64,000 bases of DNA from Armigeres subalbatus (lineage: Eukaryota > Arthropoda > Insecta > Diptera > Culicidae), in contig NW_026943222.1 of assembly GCF_024139115.2 (NCBI RefSeq), positions 248,001 through 312,000 on the forward strand. The letters are read 5' to 3'. Under the pieces are notes generated by a model. It saw only the letters and a list, made by a program, of their open reading frames with translations. It was not told the origin of the DNA and did not search any database. The stretch's first letter is position 1, and every line of letters starts with the position of its first letter. This document shows positions 44,881 to 59,400 of this stretch, one piece after another. Both the position numbers and the translations under genes were made by a program.

Positions 44881-47800
44881 TACATTGCACAAATCGACCC
44901 CAAATGTCCTTCTGATCCTTCAAGGACATTCTCAAGTATCCCAAGTTTGTCGCAATTGCATAGCATGCCAACGTACCTCGATAGAAATATTTTTTAACAA
45001 ATTATTTCATAAAAAGTCAATTATTCCATATTAAATCCAATTTATTCGAATTTCTTCAAGTACATTGCACAAATCGACCCCAAATGTCTTTCTGATCCTT
45101 CAAGGACATTCTCAAGTATCCCAAGCTTGTCGCAATTGCATAGCATGCCAACGTACCTCGATAGAAATATTTTTTATCAAATTATTTCATAAAAAGTCAA
45201 TTATTCCATATTAAATACAATTAATTCGAATTTCTTCAAGTACATTGCACAAATCGACCCCAAATGTCTTTCTGATCCTTCAAGGACATTCTCAAGTATC
45301 CCAAGCTTGTCGCAATTGCATAGCATGCCAACGTACCTCGATAGAAATATTTTTTATCAAATTATTTCATAAAAAGTCAATTATTCCATATTAAATACAA
45401 TTAATTCGAATTTCTTCAAGTACATTGCACAAATCGACCCCAAATGTCCTTCTGATCCTTCAAGGACATTCTCAAGTATCAAGTTTGTCGCAATTACATA
45501 GCATGCCAACGTACCTCGATAGAAATATTTTTATCAAATTATTTCATAAAAAGTCAATTATTCCATATTAAATACAATTAATTCGAATTTCTTCAAGTAC
45601 ATTGCAAATCGACCCCAAATGTCTTTCTGATCCTTCAAGGACATTCTCAAGTATCCCAAGTTTGTCGCAATTACATAGCATGCCAACGTACCTCGATAGA
45701 AATATTTTTATCAAATTATTTCATAAAAAGTCAATTATTCCATATTAAATACAATTAATTCGAATTTCTTCAAGTACATTGCACAAATCGACCCCAAATG
45801 TCCTTCTGATCCTTCAAGGACATTCTCAAGTATCGCAGGTTGGTCGCAGTTGCATAGCATGCCAACGTACCTCGATAGAAATATTTTTTAACAAATTATT
45901 TAATAAAAGGTCAATTATTCCTTATTAATTCCAATTTATTCGATTTTCTTCAAGTACATTGCACAAATCGACCCCAAATGTCCTTCTGATCCTTCAAGGA
46001 CATTCTCAAGTATCAAGTTTGTCGCAATTACATAGCATGCCAACGTACCTCGATAGAAATATTTTTTATCAAATTATTTCATAAAAAGTCAATTATTCCA
46101 TATTAAATACAATTAATTCGAATTTCTTCAAGTACATTGCACAAATCGACCCCAAATGTCTTTCTGATCCTTCAAGGACATTCTCAAGTATCCCAAGTTT
46201 GTCGCAATTACATAGCATGCCAACGTTCCTCGATAGAAATATTTTTTATCAAATTATTTCATAAAAAGTCAATTATTCCATATTAAATACAATTAATTCG
46301 AATTTCTTAAAGTACATTGCACAAATCGACCCCAAATGTCCTTCTGTCCCTGCAAGGACATTCTCAAGTATCAAGTTTGTCGCAATTACATAGCATGCCA
46401 ACGTACCTCGATAGAAATATTTTTTATCAAATTATTTCATAAAAAGTCAATTATTCCATATTAAATACAATTAATTCGAATTTCTTCAAGTACATTGCAC
46501 AAATCGACCCCAAATGTCTTTCTGATCCTTCAAGGACATTCTCAAGTATCCCAAGTTTGTCGCAATTACATAGCATGCCAACGTACCTCGATAGAAATAT
46601 TTTTTATCAAATTATTCCATAAAAAGTCAATTATTCCATATTAAATACAATTAATTCGAATTTCTTCAAGTACATTACACAAATCGACCCCAAATGTCCT
46701 TCTGATCCTTCAAGGACATTCTCAAGTATCCCAAGCTTGTCGCAATTACATAGCATGCCAACGTACCTCGATAGAAATATTTTTTATCAAATTATTCCAT
46801 AAAAAGTCAATTATTCCATATTAAATACAATTAATTCGAATTTCTTAAAGTACATTGCACAAATCGACCCCAAATGTCCTTCTGATCCTTCAAGGACATT
46901 CTCAAGTATCCCAAGTTTGTCGCAATTACATAGCATGCCAACGTACCTCGATAGAAATATTTTTATCAAATTATTTCATAAAAGTCAATTATTCCATATT
47001 AAATACAATTAATTCGAATTTCTTCAAGTACATTGCACAAATCGACCCCAAATGTCTTTCTGATCCTTCAAGGACATTCTCAAGTATCCCAAGTTTGTCG
47101 CAATTACATAGCATGCCAACGTACCTCGATAGAAATATTTTTTATCAAATTATTTCATAAAAAGTCAATTATTCCATATTAAATACAATTAATTCGAATT
47201 TCTTCAAGTACATTACACAAATCGACCCCAAATGTCCTTCTGATCCTTCAAGGACATTCTCAAGTATCCCAAGCTTGTCGCAATTACATAGCATGCCAAC
47301 GTACCTCGATAGAAATATTTTTTATCAAATTATTTAATAAAAAGTCAATTATTCCATATTAAATACAATTAATTCGAATTTCTTAAAGTACATTGCACAA
47401 ATCGACCCCAAATGTCCTTCTGATCCTTCAAGGACATTCTCAAGTATCCCAAGTTTGTCGCAATTACATAGCATGCCAACGTACCTCGATAGAAATATTT
47501 TTTATCAAATTATTTCATAAAAAGTCAATTATTCCATATTAAATACAATTAATTCGAATTTCTTCAAGTACATTGCACAAATCGACCCCAAATGTCTTTC
47601 TGATCCTTCAAGGACATTCTCAAGTATCCCAAGTTTGTCGCAATTACAGAGCATGCCAACGTACCTCGATAGAAATATTTTTATCAAATTATTTCATAAA
47701 AAGTCAATTATTCCATATTAAACACAATTAATTCTAATTTCTTAAAGTACATCGCACAAATCGACCCCTAATGTCCTTCTGATCCTTCAAGGACATTCTC

Positions 47801-50135
47801 AAGTATCCCAAGTTTGTCGCAATTACATAGCATGCCAACGTACCTCGATAGAAATATTTTTTATCAAATTATTTCATAAAAGTCAATTATTCCATATTAA
47901 ATACAATTAATTCGAATTTCTTCAAGTACATTGCACAAATCGACCCCAAATGTCTTTCTGATCCTTCAAGGACATTCTCAAGTATCCCAAGTTTGTCGCA
48001 ATTACATAGCATGCCAACGTACCTCGATAGAAATATTTTTATCAAATTATTCCATAAAAGTCAATTATTCCATATTAAATACAATTAATTCGAATTTCTT
48101 CAAGTACATTACACAAATCGACCCCAAATGTCCTTCTGATCCTTCAAGGACATTCTCAAGTATCAAGCTTGTCGCAATTACATAGCATGCCAACGTACCT
48201 CGATAGAAATATTTTTATCAAATTATTTCATAAAAGTCAATTATTCCATATTAAATACAATTAATTCGAATTTCTTCAAGTACATTGCACAAATCGACCC
48301 CAAATGTCTTTCTGATCCTTCAAGGACATTCTCAAGTATCCCAAGCTTGTCGCAATTGCATAGCATGCCAACGTACCTCGATAGAAATATTTTTTATCAA
48401 ATTATTTCATAAAAAGTCAATTATTTCATATTAAATACAATTAATTCGAATTTCTTCAAGTACATTGCACAAATCGACCCCAAATGTCTTTCTGATCCTT
48501 CAAGGACATTCTCAAGTATCCCAAGCTTGTCGCAATTGCATAGCATGCCAACGTACCTCGATAGAAATATTTTTTATCAAATTATTTCATAAAAAGTCAA
48601 TTATTCCATATTAAATACAATTAATTCGAATTTCTTCAAGTACATTGCACAAATCGACCCCAAATGTCTTTCTGATCCTTCAAGGACATTCTCAAGTATC
48701 CCAAGTTTGTCGCAATTACATAGCATGCCAACGTACCTCGATAGAAATATTTTTTATCAAATTATTTGATGAGCGGTCAGTTGTGCCATATTGTAGCTCT
48801 TGGATGCGGACTTCTTCAAGTACATTGCACAAATCGACCCCAAATGTCCTTCTGATCCTTCAAGGACATTCTCAAGTATCCCATGTTTGTCGCAATTACA
48901 TAGCATGCCAACGTACCTCGATAGAAATATTTTTTATCAAATTATTTCATAAAAGTCAATTATTCCATATTAAATACAATTAATTCGAATTTCTTCAAGT
49001 ACATTGCACAAATCGACCCCAAATGTCTTTCTGATCCTTCAAGGACATTCTCAAGTATCCCAAGTTTGTCGCAATTACATAGCATGCCAACGTACCTCGA
49101 TAGAAATATTTTTTATCAAATTATTTCATAAAAAGTCAATTATTCCATATTAAATACAATTAATTCGAATTTCTTCAAGTACATTGCACAAATCGACCCC
49201 AAATGTCTTTCTGATCCTTCAAGGACATTCTCAAGTATCGCAAGTTTGTCGCAATTACATAGCATGCCAACGTACCTCGATAGAAATATTTTTTATCAAA
49301 TTATTTAATAAAAAGTCAATTATTCCATATTAAATCCAATTTATTCGAATTTCTTCAAGTACATTGCACAAATCGACCCCAAATGTCCTTCTGATCCTTC
49401 AAGGACATTCTCAAGTATCCCATGTTTGTCGCAATTACATAGCATGCCAACGTACCTCGATAGAAATATTTTTTATCAAATTATTTCATAAAAAGTCAAT
49501 TATTCCATATTAAATACAATTAATTCGAATTTCTTCAAGTACATTGCACAAATCGACCCCAAATGTCCTTCTGATCCTTCAAGGACATTCTCATGTATCC
49601 CAAGTTCGTTGCAATTGCATAGCATGCCAACGTACCTCGATAGAAATATTTTTTATCAAATTATTTCATAAAAAGTCAATTATTCCATATTAAATACAAT
49701 TAATTCGAATTTCTTCAAGTACATTGCACAAATCGACCCCAAATGTCTTTCTGATCCTTCAAGGACATTCTCAAGTATCCCAAGTTTGTCGCAATTGCAT
49801 AGCATGCCAACGTACCTCGAAAGAAATATTTTTTATCAAATTATTTAATAAAAAGTCAATTATTCCATATTAAATCCAATTTATTTGAATTTCTTCAAGT
49901 ACATTGCACAAATCGACCCCAAATGTCTTTCTGATCCTTCAAGGACATTCTCAAGTATCCCAAGCTTGTCGCAATTGCATAGCATGCCAACGTACCTCGA
50001 TAGAAATATTTTTTATCAAATTATTTATTAAAAAGTCAATTATTCCATATTAAATACAATTAATTCGAATTTCTTCAAGTACATTGCACAAATCGACCCC
50101 AAATGTCTTTCTGATCCTTCAAGGACATTCTCAAG
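44881..50135 (+). repeat. 180-bp satellite array, plus orientation (about 29 units)
   Basis: Tandem monomers are mostly 180 bases, with some of 176-179. Each opens TACATTGCACAAATCGACCC. Then come a hairpin AATGTCCTT...AAGGACATT with a 10-base loop, GCATAGCATGCCAACGTACC, and an AT-rich second half ending AATTCGAATTTCTTCAAG. Units differ by a few substitutions, notably C or T in AATGTC(C/T)TT, and by small gaps in the A/T runs. No function is known. Open frames of about 60-110 codons reading MHKSTPNV... are reading-through artefacts of the array. Confidence 0.97.
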
Positions 50136-50450
50136 GATGAACTTGGGATACCTGAGAATGTCTTCGAAGGATCAGAAGGACATTGAATCATTTGAAATTA
50201 GTAGTGAAATTGGGACGAAAGAATAGAAGGATCAGAAGGAACTGAAATGAGGACATTTGATCACGAACTGTCATTGAAAATCATTGTTTAATGAAATACA
50301 GATAATTTGAAATATCAATAGGATACATACTTTGAAATCGAGATAAACTTGAAAAATTGAGAAATTGTATTTAATATGGAAGAATTCGGACTGTATGAAT
50401 GAAAAATATTTCTATCAGTATGCTATAATGCGACAAACTTGGGATACTTG
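50136..50450. repeat. Scrambled satellite junction where the array inverts
   Basis: At 50135 a plus-strand unit stops after CATTCTCAAG and inverted sequence begins within about 7 bases (ACTTGGGATACCTGAGAATG), giving a near-palindromic hinge. The next roughly 230 bases are monomer-like but heavily altered. Regular inverted units resume at about 50400-50450, still with small deletions to about 50610. The altered stretch could be true degeneration or a consensus error. Confidence 0.8.
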
Positions 50451-53400
50451 AGAATGTCCTTGAAGGATCAGAAAGACATTTAGTCACAATGTACTTGAAG
50501 AAATTCATTTTGATTTAATATGGAATAATTGACTTTGAAATAATTTGATAAAAATATTTCTATCGAGGTACGTTGGCATGCATGTAATTGCGACAAACTT
50601 GATACCGAGAATGTCCTTGAAGGATCAGAAGGACATTTGGGGTCGATTTGTGCAATGTACTTGAAGAAATTCGAATTAAATTGGATTTAATATGGAATAA
50701 TTGACTTTTTATTAAATAATTTGATAAAAATATTTCTATCGAGGTACGTTGGCATGCTATGCAATTGCGACAAACTTGGGATACTTGAGAATGTCCTTGA
50801 AGGATCAGAAAGACATTTGGGGTCGATTTGTGCAATGTACTTGAAGAAATTCGAATTAATTGTATTTAATATGGAATAATTGACTTTTTATGAAATAATT
50901 TGATAAAAATATTTCTATCGAGGTACGTTGGCATGCTATGTAATTGCGACAAGCTTGGGATACTTGAGAATGTCCTTGAAGGATCAGAAAGACATTTGGG
51001 GTCGATTTGTGCAATGTACTTGAAGAAATTCGAATTAATTGTATTTAATATGGAATAATTGACTTTTATGAAATAATTTGATAAAAATATTTCTATCGAG
51101 GTACGTTGGCATGCTATGCAATTGCGACAAACTTGGGATACTTGAGAATGTCCTTGAAGGATCAGAAGGACATTTGGGGTCGATTTGTGCAATGTACTTG
51201 AAGAAATTCGAATTAATTGTATTTAATATGGAATAATTGACTTTTTATGAAATAATTTGATAAAAAATATTTCTATCGAGGTACGTTGGCATGCTATGCA
51301 ATTGCGACAAACTTGGGATACTTGAGAATGTCCTTGAAGGATCAGAAAGACATTTGGGGTCGATTTGTGCAATGTACTTGAAGAAATTCGAATTAATTGT
51401 ATTTAATATGGAATAATTGACTTTTTATGAAATAATTTGATAAAAAATATTTCTATCGAGGTACGTTGGCATGCTATGTAATTGCGACAAACTTGGGATA
51501 CTTGAGAATGTCCTTGAAGGATCAGAAAGACATTTGGGGTCGATTTGTGCAATGTACTTGAAGAAATTCGAATTAATTGTATTTAATATGGAATAATTGA
51601 CTTTTTATGAAATAATTTGATAAAAAATATTTCTATCGAGGTACGTTGGCATGCTATGTAATTGCGACAAACTTGGGATACTTGAGAATGTCCTTGAAGG
51701 ATCAGAAAGACATTTGGGGTCGATTTGTGCAATGTACTTGAAGAAATTCGAATTAATTGTATTTAATATGGAATAATTGACTTTTTATGAAATAATTTGA
51801 TAAAAAATATTTCTATCGAGGTACGTTGGCATGCTATGTAATTGCGACAAACTTGGGATACTTGAGAATGTCCTTGAAGGATCAGAAGGACATTTGGGGT
51901 CGATTTGTGCAATGTACTTGAAGAAATTCGAATAAATTGGATTTAATATGGAATAATTGACTTTTTATTAAATAATTTGTTAAAAAATATTTCTATCGAG
52001 GTACGTTGGCATGCTATGCAATTGCGACAAACTTGGGATACTTGAGAATGTCCTTGAAGGATCAGAAAGACATTTGGGGTCGATTTGTGCAATGTACTTG
52101 AAGAAATTCGAATTAATTGTATTTAATATGGAATAATTGACTTTTTATGAAATAATTTGATAAAAAATATTTCTATCGAGGTACGTTGGCATGCTATGTA
52201 ATTGCGACAAACTTGGGATACTTGAGAATGTCCTTGAAGGATCAGAAAGACATTTGGGGTCGATTTGTGCAATGTACTTGAAGAAATTCGAATTAATTGT
52301 ATTTAATATGGAATAATTGACTTTTTATGAAATAATTTGATAAAAAATATTTCTATCGAGGTACGTTGGCATGCTATGTAATTGCGACAAACTTGGGATA
52401 CTTGAGAATGTCCTTGAAGGATCAGAAAGACATTTGGGGTCGATTTGTGCAATGTACTTGAAGAAATTCGAATTAATTGTATTTAATATGGAATAATTGA
52501 CTTTTATGAAATAATTTGATAAAAATATTTCTATCGAGGTACGTTGGCATGCTATGTAATTGCGACAAACTTGGGATACTTGAGAATGTCCTTGAAGGAT
52601 CAGAAGGACATTTGGGGTCGATTTGTGCAATGTACTTGAAGAAATTCGAATTAATTGTATTTAATATGGAATAATTGACTTTTTATGAAATAATTTGATA
52701 AAAAATATTTCTATCGAGGTACGTTGGCATGCTATGCAATTGCGACAAACTTGGGATACTTGAGAATGTCCTTGAAGGATCAGAAGGACATTTGGGGTCG
52801 ATTTGTGCAATGTACTTGAAGAAATTCGAATTAATTGTATTTAATATGGAATAATTGACTTTTTATTAAATAATTTGATAAAAAATATTTCTATCGAGGT
52901 ACGTTGGCATGCTATGTAATTGCGACAAACTTGGGATACTTGAGAATGTCCTTGAAGGATCAGAAAGACATTTGGGGTCGATTTGTGCAATGTACTTGAA
53001 GAAATTCGAATTAATTGTATTTAATATGGAATAATTGACTTTTTATGAAATAATTTGATAAAAATATTACTATCGAGGTACGTTGGCATGCTATGCAATT
53101 GCGACAAACTTGGGATACTTGAGAATGTCCTTGAAGGATCAGAAAGACATTTGGGGTCGATTTGTGCAATGTACTTGAAGAAATTCGAATTAATTGTATT
53201 TAATATGGAATAATTGACTTTTTATGAAATAATTTCATAAAAATATTTCTATCGAGGTACGTTGGCATGCTATGTAATTGCGACAAACTTGGGATACTTG
53301 AGAATGTCCTTGAAGGATCAGAAAGACATTTGGGGTCGATTTGTGCAATGTACTTGAAGAAATTCGAATTAATTGTATTTAATATGGAATAATTGACTTT

Positions 53401-56400
53401 TATGAAATAATTTGATAAAAATATTTCTATCGAGGTACGTTGGCATGCTATGTAATTGCGACAAACTTGGGATACTTGAGAATGTCCTTGAAGGATCAGA
53501 AGGACATTTGGGGTCGATTTGTGCAATGTACTTGAAGAAATTCGAATTAAATTGTATTTAATATGGAATAATTGACTTTTTATGAAATAATTTGATAAAA
53601 ATATTTCTATCGAGGTACGTTGGCATGCTATGTAATTGCGACAAACTTGGGATACTTGAGAATGTCCTTGAAGGATCAGAAGGACATTTGGGGTCGATTT
53701 GTGCAATGTACTTTAAGAAATTCGAATTAATTGTATTTAATATGGAATAATTGACTTTTTATGAAATAATTTGATAAAAATATTCCTATCGGGGTACGTT
53801 GGCATGCTATGTAATTGCGACAAACTTGGGATACTTGAGAATGTCCTTGAAGGATCAGAAAGACATTTGGGGTCGATTTGTGCAATGTACTTGAAGAAAT
53901 TCGAATTAATTGTATTTAATATGGAATAATTGACTTTTTATGAAATAATTTCATAAAAATATTTCTATCGAGGTACGTTGGCATGCTATGTAATTGCGAC
54001 AAACTTGGGATACTTGAGAATGTCCTTGAAGGATCAGAAAGACATTTGGGGTCGATTTGTGCAATGTACTTGAAGAAATTCGAATTAATTGTATTTAATA
54101 TGGAATAATTGACTTTTTATGAAATAATTTGATAAAAAATATTTCTATCGAGGTACGTTGGCATGCTATGTAATTGCGACAAACTTGGGATACTTGAGAA
54201 TGTCCTTGAAGGATCAGAAGGACATTTGGGGTCGATTTGTGCAATGTACTTGAAGAAATTCGAATTAATTGTATTTAATATGGAATAATTGACTTTTTAT
54301 GAAATAATTTGATAAAAAATATTTCTATCGAGGTACGTTGGCATGCTATGTAATTGCGACAAACTTGGGATACTTGAGAATGTCCTTGAAGGATCAGAAG
54401 GACATTTGGGGTCGATTTGTGCAATGTACTTGAAGAAATTCGAATTAATTGTATTTAATATGGAATAATTGACTTTTTATGAAATAATTTGATAAAAAAA
54501 TATTTCTATCGAGGTACGTTGGCATGCTATGTAATTGCGACAAACTTGGGATACTTGAGAATGTCCTTGAAGGATCAGAAAGACATTTGGGGTCGATTTG
54601 TGCAATGTACTTGAAGAAATTCGAATTAATTGTATTTAATATGGAATAATTGACTTTTTATGAAATAATTTGATAAAAAATATTTCTATCGAGGTACGTT
54701 GGCATGCTATGTAATTGCGACAAACTTGGGATACTTGAGAATGTCCTTGAAGGATCAGAAAGACATTTGGGGTCGATTTGTGCAATGTACTTGAAGAAAT
54801 TCGAATTAATTGTATTTAATATGGAATAATTGACTTTTTATGAAATAATTTGATAAAAAATATTTCTATCGAGGTACGTTGGCATGCTATGTAATTGCGA
54901 CAAACTTGGGATACTTGAGAATGTCCTTGAAGGATCAGAAGGACATTTGGGGTCGATTTGTGCAATGTACTTGAAGAAATTCGAATTAATTGTATTTAAT
55001 ATGGAATAATTGACTTTTTATGAAATAATTTGATAAAAAATATTTCTATCGAGGTACGTTGGCATGCTATGTAATTGCGACAAACTTGGGATACTTGAGA
55101 ATGTCCTTGAAGGATCAGAAGGACATTTGGGGTCGATTTGTGCAATGTACTTGAAGAAATTCGAATTAATTGTATTTAATATGGAATAATTGACTTTTTA
55201 TGAAATAATTTGATAAAAAAGATTTCTATCGAGGTACGTTGGCATGCTATGTAATTGCGACAAACTTGGGATACTTGAGAATGTCCTTGAAGGATCAGAA
55301 AGACATTTGGGGTCGATTTGTGCAATGTACTTGAAGAAATTCGAATTAATCGTATTTAATATGGAATAATCTACTTTTTATGAAATAATTTGATAAAAAT
55401 ATTTCTATCGAGGTACGTTGGCATGCTATGTAATTGCGACAAACTTGGGATACTTGAGAATGTCCTTGAAGGATCAGAAGGACATTTGGGGTCGATTTGT
55501 GCAATGTACTTTAAGAAATTCGAATTAATTGTATTTAATATGGAATAATTGACTTATTATGAAATAATTTGATAAAAAATATTTCTATCGAGGTACGTTG
55601 GCATGCTATGTAATTGCGACAAACTTGGGATACTTGAGAATGTCCTTGAAGGATCAGAAAGACATTTGGGGTCGATTTGTGCAATGTACTTGAAGAAATT
55701 CGAATTAATTGTATTTAATATGGAATAATTGACTTTTTATGAAATAATTTGATAAAAAATATTTCTATCGAGGTACGTTGGCATGCTATGTAATTGCGAC
55801 AAACTTGGGATACTTGAGAATGTCCTTGAAGGATCAGAAGGACATTTGGGGTCGATTTGTGCAATGTACTTTAAGAAATTCGAATTAATTGTATTTAATA
55901 TGGAATAATTGACTTTTTATGAAATAATTTGATAAAAAATATTTCTATCGAGGTACGTTGGCATGCTATGTAATTGCGACAAACTTGGGATACTTGAGAA
56001 TGTCCTTGAAGGATCAGAAGGACATTTGGGGTCGATTTGTGCAATGTACTTGAAGAAATTCGAATTAATTGTATTTAATATGGAATAATTGACTTTTTAT
56101 GAAATAATTTGATAAAAAATATTTCTATCGAGGTACGTTGGCATGCTATGTAATTGCGACAAACTTGGGATACTTGAGAATGTCCTTGAAGGATCAGAAA
56201 GACATTTGGGGTCGATTTGTGCAATGTACTTGAAGAAATTCGAATTAATTGTATTTAATATGGAATAATTGACTTTTTATGAAATAATTTGATAAAAAAT
56301 ATTTCTATCGAGGTACGTTGGCATGCTATGTAATTGCGACAAACTTGGGATACTTGAGAATGTCCTTGAAGGATCAGAAGGACATTTGGGGTCGATTTGT

Positions 56401-59400
56401 GCAATGTACTTTAAGAAATTCGAATTAATTGTATTTAATATGGAATAATTGACTTTTTATGAAATAATTTGATAAAAAATATTTCTATCGAGGTACGTTG
56501 GCATGCTATGTAATTGCGACAAACTTGGGATACTTGAGAATGTCCTTGAAGGATCAGAAAGACATTTGGGGTCGATTTGTGCAATGTACTTGAAGAAATT
56601 CGAATTAATTGTATTTAATATGGAATAATTGACTTTTATGAAATAATTTGATAAAAATATTTCTATCGAGGTACGTTGGCATGCTATGTAATTGCGACAA
56701 ACTTGGGATACTTGAGAATGTCCTTGAAGGATCAGAAGGACATTTGGGGTCGATTTGTGCAATGTACTTGAAGAAATTCGAATTAATTGTATTTAATATG
56801 GAATAATTGACTTTTTATGAAATAATTTGATAAAAATATTTCTATCGAGGTACGTTGGCATGCTATGTAATTGCGACAAACTTGGGATACTTGAGAATGT
56901 CCTTGAAGGATCAGAAAGACATTTGGGGTCGATTTGTGCAATGTACTTGAAGAAATTCGAATTAATTGTATTTAATATGGAATAATTGACTTTTTATGAA
57001 ATAATTTGATAAAAAATATTTCTATCGAGGTACGTTGGCATGCTATGTAATTGCGACAAACTTGGGATACTTGAGAATGTCCTTGAAGGATCAGAAGGAC
57101 ATTTGGGGTCGATTTGTGCAATGTACTTGAAGAAATTCGAATTAATTGTATTTAATATGGAATAATTGACTTTTTATGAAATAATTTGATAAAAAATATT
57201 TCTATCGAGGTACGTTGGCAAGCTATGTAATTGCGACAAACTTGGGATACTTGAGAATGTCCTTGAAGGATCAGAAAGACATTTGGGGTCGATTTGTGCA
57301 ATGTACTTGAAGAAATTCGAATTAATTGTATTTAATATGGAATAATTGACTTTTATGAAATAATTTGATAAAAATATTTCTATCGAGGTACGTTGGCATG
57401 CTATGTAATTGCGACAAACTTGTGATACTTGAGAATGTCCTTGAAGGATCAGAAAGACATTTGGGGTCGATTTGTGCAATGTACTTGAAGAAATTCGAAT
57501 TAATTGTATTTAATATGGAATAATTGACTTTTATGAAATAATTTGATAAAAATATTTCTATCGAGGTACGTTGGCATGCTATGTAATTGCGACAAACTTG
57601 GGATACTTGAGAATGTCCTTGAAGGATCAGAAAGACATTTGGGGTCGATTTGTGCAATGTACTTGAAGAAATTCGAATTAATTGTATTTAATATGGAATA
57701 ATTGACTTTTATGAAATAATTTGATAAAAATATTTCTATCGAGGTACGTTGGCATGCTATGTAATTGCGACAAACTTGGGATACTTGAGAATGTCCTTGA
57801 AGGATCAGAAGGACATTTGGGGTCGATTTGTGCAATGTACTTGAAGAAATTCGAATTAATTGTATTTAATATGGAATAATTGACTTTTATGAAATAATTT
57901 GATAAAAATATTTCTATCGAGGTACGTTGGCATGCTATGTAATTGCGACAAACTTGGGATACTTGAGAATGTCCTTGAAGGATCAGAAGGACATTTGGGG
58001 TCGATTTGTGCAATGTACTTGAAGAAATTCGAATTAATTGTATTTAATATGGAATAATTGACTTTTATGAAATAATTTGATAAAAATATTTCTATCGAGG
58101 TACGTTGGCATGCTATGTAATTGCGACAAACTTGGGATACTTGAGAATGTCCTTGAAGGATCAGAAAGACATTTGGGGTCGATTTGTGCAATGTACTTGA
58201 AGAAATTCGAATTAATTGTATTTAATATGGAATAATTGACTTTTTATGAAATAATTTGATAAAAATTTTTCTATCGAGGTACGTTGGCATGCTATGTAAT
58301 TGCGACAAACTTGGGATACTTGAGAATGTCCTTGAAGGATCAGAAGGACATTTGGGGTCGATTTGTGCAATGTACTTGAAGAAATTCGAATTAATTGTAT
58401 TTAATATGGAATAATTGACTTTTCATGAAATAATTTGAAAAAAAAGATTTCTATCGAGGTACGTTGGCATGCTATGCAATTGCGACAAACTTGGGATACC
58501 TGAGAATGTCCTTGAAGGATCAGAAGGACATTTGGGGTCGATTTGTGCAATGTACTTGAAGAAATTCGAATTAATTGTATTTAATATGGAATAATTGACT
58601 TTTTATGAAATAATTTGATAAAAATATTACTATCGAGGTACGTTGGCATGCTATGTAATTGCGACAAACTTGGGATACTTGAGAATGTCCTTGAAGGATC
58701 AGAAAGACATTTGGGGTCGATTTGTGCAATGTACTTGAAGAAATTCGAATTAATTGTATTTAATATGGACTAATTGACTTTTTATGAAATAATTTGATAA
58801 AAATATTTCTATCGAGGTACGTTGGCATGCTATGTAATTGCGACAAACTTGGGATACTTGAGAATGTCCTTGAAGGATCAGAAGGACATTTGGGGTCGAT
58901 TTGTGCAATGTACTTGAAGAAATTCGAATTAATTGTATTTAATATGGAATAATTGACTTTTTATGAAATAATTTGATAAAAATATTTCTATCGAGGTACG
59001 TTGGCATGCTATGTAATTGCGACAAACTTGGGATACTTGAGAATGTCCTTGAAGGATCAGAAGGACATTTGGGGTCGATTTGTGTAATGTACTTGAAGAA
59101 ATTCGAATTAATTGTATTTAATATGGAATAATTGACTTTTTATGAAATAATTTGATAAAAAATATTTCTATCGAGGTACGTTGGCATGCTATGTAATTGC
59201 GACAAACTTGGGATACTTGAGAATGTCCTTGAAGGATCAGAAAGACATTTGGGGTCGATTTGTGCAATGTACTTGAAGAAATTCGAATTAATTGTATTTA
59301 ATATGGAATAATTGACTTTTTATGAAATAATTTGATAAAAAATATTTCTATCGAGGTACGTTGGCATGCTATGTAATTGCGACAAACTTGGGATACTTGA

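Noticed and set aside
44881..50135. CRISPR-like regular repeats
   Set aside because: There are no spacers. The entire 180-base period is repeated, AT-rich and eukaryotic in context.
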